DNA of 64,000 nucleotides from Gloeophyllum trabeum ATCC 11539 (Eukaryota; Basidiomycota; Agaricomycetes; Gloeophyllales; Gloeophyllaceae). The translations under genes were made by a program, and so were the position numbers. Below the pieces are notes generated by a model. It was not told the origin of the DNA and searched no databases. It was given only the letters and a program-made list of their open reading frames with translations. Where the stretch lies: positions 392,834 through 456,833 of the forward strand of contig NW_006920415.1 of the NCBI RefSeq assembly GCF_000344685.1, written 5' to 3'. Numbering within the stretch: the stretch's first letter is position 1; each line of letters begins with the position of its first letter. Shown in pieces: positions 58,618 to 64,000 of this stretch.

Positions 58618-59975
58618 TCAACCTCTCGGAGAGCCTACTTCCAAGTGGATGACCGCGTAAGACGGCAAGGAATTTCGCTCGTTTGCAGGCTGACCCTCCA
58701 GTAGTAGCGTACGAACATCGAACGCGTACAGAACAAATGGCAAGAACTGCTGGTTGCTGGACATGTAATGAACGAAATGTAAGGCACTCCAAGGTGCTCA
58801 CCACAAACGCGATCACGTGAATGGGAAGAGAAATCGACACGGACGCGTCCAATCGCGACGGAGTGATTCTCTCAATCTTCAGATGAGTTAGTACTCCTGT
58901 CCGCTTCGGTTTGCGTCCATCCACATCGATTAAGCTGGCCAGCTACGTCGGACGTCTGATTTCGAAGATTGAAGACTCGCCGCTGAGCCCAATCGATATT
59001 CACGCGCCTCCAGTCCCTCTCTCGCGCCAGACATGTACGGTCGCGGATAGTGCAGCGGGTAGGTCTTCAGTGGGAGTCGCCAAGGTGTAGACGTGAGGGG
59101 AAGGGAGCTTCAGGATGGCCCGCTAGGGCCCGTCTCGCCGTGAATCGCGCAGGACGACTTGGCAAGCCACACCCCAGCGAGGGATCACATCGATCACGAG
59201 CGAAGTCATGGGCTCAGGGTCAGGAGTCTAGAGAGTGATGGGAAGAGGAAGCGTGTGAACGTATCCGAAGGCGATAACGCAGGGGACGCGTAAGCCGCAC
59301 GATGGGCAGAGGGTAGAGAGTATTGCTCTGCAGACTTGACAGCAATGCCTTCAGTACTTTCGTCCTCGAGGACGACACGGGTTTCGCGGCAGCCAGTATG
59401 TAGTATCGGTCGTGTCCCGTTGGATTATCGAGTCAACAAAAGAGAAGAAAAAATAGAGAAGGGCGCACATACCTCCGTAACTTGGCCCAACCAACGGGTC
59501 GTTGAACACCGACCGCTCCCCCTCCGGGACGAGAAGTCCGATGTGCATCCTTCTCCATCCATAAGCAATTATACTCAATTTGGTCCTGGATTTGTGGTCC
59601 TCTATGGATCAACCAATAGAGCGCCGGTACAGGCTCCGATTTCTCCCATTTTCGTCCCGTCTGACCATTGTCAAACCTCCGCCATCAGTAAAAAAGGGCT
59701 CGTATCATGCTGGTTACGACAACAATGAAAGCGCCCATGAGGACCGCTGAAGTGTAGTCCTTTGCGGAAGGCTTCCTTGAACATTTTGTCTGGCTTATCT
59801 CACCGCTGATTGGCCCGCTGCGTCTTGGGAGGTGATGCTCGCCTAGGGATGAACCTATCAGCTCTGTCAGCGCGCGCAATTGGCTCTCACCGTCGGCGTC
59901 CCTGGGGCTTCTGGCCCCTCTAGCCTCCCTCCTCCCATCAATTCAGCGTTCAAGTCTTCCAAGGTTTGATACTCG
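58618..59975 (-). CDS. hypothetical multi-exon gene, minus strand
   Basis: Several minus-strand stretches have clear coding character but were not joined with certainty: GEYQTLEDLNAELMGGGRLE near 59975-59890, SAVLMGAFIVVVTSMIRALF (a hydrophobic helix) near 59740-59690, RKWEKSEPVPALYWLIHRGP near 59660-59480, LIDVDGRKPKRTGVLTHLKI with SISLPIHVIAFV near 58935-58805, and QQFLPFVLYAFDVRTLLLEG near 58765-58640, stopping at 58618. The intron before the last exon (GTGAGC...CCAG) is good. It may be one membrane-linked protein or two genes. No family was recognised. Confidence 0.4.
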
Positions 59976-60137
59976 CCTACGGGTCGGCCAATCAGCCATT
60001 GCGAATGTTAATATTCTGCTCGCACCGTGCGGTTCCGAGAAGGTCTTCAACCGCCCTGGTTTTCCTATTGGGTTAACAGAGGATAATGAAGATTTCGGGT
60101 CGTCCGGGAGTCGGGACGACTGGGCGGGCCTGCAAGG

Positions 60138-60144
60138 TATAAAA
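60138..60144 (+). promoter_or_regulatory. TATA box of the 60230 gene
   Basis: TATAAAA lies 86 bp before the ATG, preceded by GC-rich sequence, at a usual distance for a fungal TATA promoter. Confidence 0.55.
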
Positions 60145-60229
60145 TGGGGACGAAACCGCGCACTTTCCTTCATCCCCACTACATCCAACGTCGTCTAAGA
60201 CTTACTCGATATCATCCTTCTGACATACC

Positions 60230-60727
60230 ATGTCTTCCAACCCCACCCCTCGCCCCGCCCTCAGTAAGGTGCCTTCGAACACCGGAGCAGCCGACAAGGC
60301 CAAGCCTGATATGAAGGCACGTCCTCAGTTCGGCTACCCGCCTTGAAGTTTACCTGACCTCTTCTTCCACCCAGATCACTATGACTCCGGCGTCGCCGAC
60401 CAAGGGCAATGATATCAAAGTCGCCAGAAAGCAGGTCGCCAAAGAGCACCCGGGATTCGTACGTGGTATGCTGTGTAATGCGATGTGTCTGAGGCTTACC
60501 TTTGTACGTAGTTTCCGAAGGGGTCTACCCCCCCTACGACCCCCGACGTCGAGTTCGACGAAGATGATTTCGATTTCAATGGGGGGTTCCACGACTTTTC
60601 CCATGGCGCGTCTACCTCTGGAAACAGGGGCCGCGACCAGCAGCCCAAGGCTTTGGGTACCAAGTCCAAGGCCGCAACCTCTGCGAACCTAAACTTGATG
60701 CCCAACGCGAAGAACAGCAAGGCATGA
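60230..60727 (+). CDS. small, probably disordered protein
   Basis: The ATG at 60230 gives MSSNPTPRPALSKVPSNTGA and AADKAK-PDMK. The next exon reads ITMTPASPTKGNDIKVARKQ and VAKEHPGF up to a GTACGT donor. The last exon, PKGSTPPTTPDVEFDEDDFD, has an acidic-aromatic patch (EFDEDDFDFNGGFHDF) and ends MPNAKNSKA at 60727. To keep frame, the first intron must start at GCACGT after PDMK, a GC-AG intron; otherwise translation would begin at the later ATG (ITM). About 125 residues of low complexity. The acidic Asp/Phe patch could be a histone- or partner-binding motif, but this is only a guess. Confidence 0.6.
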
Positions 60728-60903
60728 GGGGAGGGGCGGCGACAAAGCACGAGGAAAGCGTTCAGGGCATTGGTAGAATGAGCGGGTGAATACGAATATC
60801 TGTGATTGATTGATTGTTTTATACGGAGACTTTCCTTGGGAATATATGTCTGTCGAGCGAGACTACGCGGCCACATGAGCCCTCCGGTGCGATATATCGC
60901 GCC

Positions 60904-62180
60904 CTAAGGCGATCTAGGCTCGAAGATACTGAAGAAGGGGACGACCTTGACGTCGAGGGTCATCCCTTCGACTGCTCTTACTGGACAAGGCTGGGGGCGA
61001 CCCGGGCGTTGGGTACCGTCGTGCACCCACTCCCGATCCGTTGCTTCTACGCGTATCCCCATGACCTATGTGAGGACCAGACACGCCCAAATGGATTTCT
61101 ACAGAATCCGGGATAATGAATGAGTCGGTAAGCGCACTCGCATGTCCGATGGATGACCAAGGATACTCACTATCGTCCATATGGACCGCAACTAGGCTAT
61201 GGCACATGCCCGTGCATCTCATGTGTGGCGGCCGTCGATTCTGATAATTATAAAAGACTCAGATATCGCATTGTGTGTGCTGGTCCCACCATGATTTCAA
61301 CTGTTAGCACTCTCGCCCTCGTCCTGGGACTAGCGAACACCCGCGCAACCTATGGCACTGGATGGATTGTAAGGATCAGTCCGCGACCGCCAGAATGCAC
61401 CCGAGGGTGACCTAGGAGACGCATTCCCGTGCATGCAAACGTGTTACCTTTTTCCTCATGCGAACTAGCCATCGATTCTCGCCAACGACCAGGGATGGAT
61501 CGAGCTCCGACCGAAGGATCGAGCAAAGGCTCCCTGATATCGACAGGCTTGTACTCTTGTGGCCTTGGAGCCTGGTCAGGCGGGCGAGCAACGTGATGCC
61601 GTAGCAGTCCCAGGTGGATGACTGGTATTGTCGCACTGTGTACGGCATCTCAGCACTGAAACGACGATCTTAGTAGAATGTATACACATCAAGTGCCGAT
61701 GTTTCCAGTCCATGCCCCCGCCCTCCCGAGGGAACTTGGATTAACGCAGCGTGCCGGGGTCCAACCGAGGCGGGGCGAAACGGCCTTCCACAAAGCCCAT
61801 TCTGCGCAGTCATCGGGCAACCTTTGGAGTACCGCCTCTAAGTGTTGAAGAACGGACCAACAACATGTAACCCTCTGGCATGCGATAGAACCATACGTCC
61901 GAAGGCGCGCTTGCCTTGAAGCTAGGTGACATGTCCCAATCAACTGCGTTTGGTATGGATCTAGTGGTGTGCGTACCGACATCATCGTTATCACGCGCAG
62001 CTCTACGGGGAGATCCATCCTACGGCCATCCCGACAAGTACCCTCCATCAAGCACGATGTTCTCTCCGAACTCGTGATTAATTACTGCTGCGGACGTTCG
62101 ACAGTCCAAAACAAAGGAGCCGGCATACGCTTCACCACGAAAAGTCACGTCGACAGTACCAGAATAACGAACTCTGAGAA
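60904..62180 (-). CDS. hypothetical multi-exon gene, minus strand
   Basis: Coding-like exons run leftward. They are YSGTVDVTFRGEAYAGSFVL, VINHEFGENIVLDGGYLSGW (about 62165-62043), GSPRRAARDNDDV spliced to DWDMSPSFKASAPSDVWFYR and MPEGYMLLVRSSTLRGGTPK (about 62010-61815), GFVEGRFAPPRLDPGT, APRPQEYKPVDIREPLLDPS with GRWRESMASSHEEK (about 61575-61455), and finally VMGIRVEATDREWVHDGTQR through MTLDVKVVPFFSIFEPRSP, stop 60904. A 21-bp micro-exon (LRSIWTI) seems required near 61185. The start lies in or beyond the spacer toward 62190. No known domain was recognised. The pieces are consistent in strand and order, so I believe in the gene more than in its borders. Confidence 0.45.
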
Positions 62181-62455
62181 GCACTCGGCAGTCGCCCCTT
62201 CACCCCAAAATAGCAACAAAGTGGCCTAGTCTGGCAATTTCCCGCGCCCCTCTGCGCGCAACCGCACCGCCAACGCTCGCAATCACGTCCATCGTCGTGC
62301 CAACACACGCGAAGCACGCCAGCGCCGGCGGTCCATCGCTCGCCAACGCCCGCATGACGTCGCCTCACCTCATTTCTCCACCGCCAAACGATGAGAAGGG
62401 AAGAAAGAAGCCCGTTGGTGCTCGCAGCACAGCGCGCTCCACCACCCCATCTCGC

Positions 62456-62464
62456 GTATATATA
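62456..62464 (+). promoter_or_regulatory. TATA box of the SMP-like repeat gene
   Basis: GTATATATA sits 120 bp upstream of the ATG at 62584, followed by a pyrimidine-rich leader (CCCGCCCTCGCCC and TTTCTTTATATCTTTCTCG), a common arrangement in strongly expressed fungal genes. Confidence 0.55.
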
Positions 62465-62583
62465 CCCCGCCCTCGCCCACACGACCGCTCTCTCACAACC
62501 ACCCACCGCTGTTTTCTTTATATCTTTCTCGTTTTCTCTTGACGACAACGAATAATCAGTAGACCGCAATACACGAACCCATC

Positions 62584-64000
62584 ATGGCCGCCAACACCCA
62601 GGAAAACATCACCCAAGCTGCAGTGTCCGACGCTGTGCGTATCGAGGCTGAGCGTGCTGCTGAGCAGCTTGCCAAAGCTACCGGTGCCACCGGCGCCTCT
62701 GTCGAGGCCGGCGTCGACCTGACTGATCTCAGCGAGAGTGAGTGATCGACCGTGCATTCCCATTCCAAGTGCAGATACTGATGCGGATACCAGAGGAAGC
62801 TCGTAAGCTCGAATCTGAAGAACACAAAGCCCTCGGTTACCGTCCACCAAAGGGTTCGCTCGCTGCTGAAGCCAAGGCGGCTGCGGCCAAGCATCCCGAG
62901 GGATCCGGCGAAGAGCTCAACAGAGCGGACTTGCGTGACGTGGCGCAACTAGACGCCGCTCGAGTGGAGTACGTGCTTTGCATACACTACAATGCGCAGT
63001 AACTGACACTCATATCTGGCAGATTGGAGCAGAGCGCTCCTTCGACAGGAGCACTTCTTGACCCTGAAGCGGTGGTCGGGGTCGCCGGCCTTACCGAGAG
63101 TACGTGTCCCTTCAAGTGTCTCCCCCCTCCCAGTCGCTGACCTGCGCCTTCAGAGGAAGCCCGCAAGCTCGAGTCTGAAGAGCACAAAGCACTCGGCTAC
63201 CGCCCCCCTCCCCACTCGCTCGCCGCCGAAGCCAAATCCGTCGCCTCCAAAGACCCCGCCGGCTCCGGCGGCCCGGAGCTCACCCGCTCCGAGCTGCGCG
63301 ACATCGCGCAACTGGACGCCGCGCGCGTCGAGCTCGAGAACGCCGGCATCATCGACGGCGCGGGCGCGGTGGACGGCGTCGGCGTGGGCCCCTTCAGCGC
63401 GAAGGAGGCAAGGAAGCTCGAGAGCGAGGAGCACAAGGCGCTGGGGTACCGCCCGCCGAAGGACTCGCTCGCCGCGGAGGCGATGCGGGAGGCTGCGAAG
63501 CACCCCGAGGGCGCCGGCGAGCCTGAGCTGAACCGCGCTGAATTGCGCGAGGTGGCAGAGCTGGACGCGGCGCGCATCGAGGCGGAGAAGGGCGCGGCTG
63601 CTGGTGCGACTGGCGGCGTCGTCGGCGTCGCTGTCGACCAGGACGTGAGCTTGGAGGGCCTCAGCGAGAAGGAGGCGAGGAAGCTCGAGAGTGAGGAGCA
63701 CAAGGTGCTCGGGTACCGCCCGCCGAAGGGCAGTCTCGCCGCCGAGGCGATGAGCGAGGCGGCGAAGCACCCCGAGGGCGACGGGCGCGAGCTCAACAGG
63801 GCCGAGCTGCGCGAGCTCGCGAAGGCCGACGCCGTCCTCGTCGAGGCGGAGAAGTCCGGCGTGGCCACGTCACCCACGCTTTCCGCCGCATCGTCAAGTG
63901 CGCCCCCGATCGACCTGAACAGCATCAACGCGAAGGAGGCAAGGAAGCTCATGTCGGAGGAGCACAAGCTCCTGGGGCACCGGCCCCCGCCCGGGTCGCT
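62584..64000 (+). CDS. SMP/LEA-like repeat protein, cut by the right edge
   Basis: The ATG at 62584 (MAANTQENITQAAVSDAVRI) opens a protein built of units of about 70-80 residues. Each unit has the core KEARKLESEEHKALGYRPP, then GSLAAEA, a Lys/His-Pro-Glu-Gly spacer and LNRAELRDVAQLDAARVE. Four full units and the start of a fifth are visible (cores near 62790, 63155, 63410, 63670 and 63935). Introns are in the first two units only. The one just before EARKLE has the same place and phase in unit 1 and unit 2 (A|AG of the Lys). The Ala-rich, charged, amphipathic repeats resemble the seed-maturation (SMP)/LEA type, which protects cells in drying or stress; this assignment is by resemblance. The C-terminus is outside the window. 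Confidence 0.75.

Noticed and set aside
62132..62569. 145-codon minus-strand frame in the spacer upstream of the SMP-like gene
   Set aside because: It overlaps the TATA box and leader of the repeat gene; composition is low-complexity Arg/Gly/Trp with no domain.
63150..63967. Long minus-strand frames opposite the SMP-like gene
   Set aside because: They mirror the repeat codons of the plus-strand protein; no independent features.

Overview
The window is nuclear DNA of a filamentous basidiomycete (Agaricomycetes-like). The evidence is small GT-AG introns (about 45-65 bp) in nearly every gene, fungal orthologues (RPN9, prefoldin 3, MRD1, a SHPRH/Irc20-type SNF2-RING protein), basidiomycete-style BTB proteins, and four seven-transmembrane STE3-type pheromone receptor genes. 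Gene models below were spliced by eye from open frames, so internal exon borders are less certain than gene identity.

Layout. 0-6 kb: two STE3 receptor genes (minus strand; the first runs off the left edge) flanking about 2.7 kb of non-autonomous DNA transposons, with a hAT-type MITE nested inside. 6-16.4 kb: gene-poor. It holds one C2H2 zinc-finger gene, a broken zincin-like pseudogene, degenerate coding pieces and a decayed tandem repeat. 16.4-34.8 kb: a dense housekeeping block (BTB protein, membrane coiled-coil protein, telobox-Myb protein, RPN9, prefoldin 3, SNF2-RING protein, MFS transporter). 35.5-40.3 kb: two more STE3 receptor genes. 41.3-42.3 kb: a 1.04-kb element with perfect 38-bp terminal inverted repeats, just upstream of MRD1. 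42.5-46.7 kb: MRD1 and a second BTB gene. 47-56.2 kb: a cluster of two interleaved families of small membrane proteins (three type-II-like genes on the plus strand, two Cys-rich type-I genes on the minus strand) plus a short orphan gene. 56.2-62.2 kb: several unrecognised multi-exon genes and a small disordered-protein gene. 62.6 kb to the end: a repeat protein of SMP/LEA-like character, cut by the right edge.

The four receptors fit a pheromone/receptor (MAT-B-type) locus or a cluster of STE3-like receptors, split into two pairs by about 29 kb of housekeeping genes. I found no convincing CaaX pheromone-precursor gene by eye, so active mating function is not shown. The interleaved membrane-protein cluster at 47-56 kb is the least explained and, to me, most interesting part.
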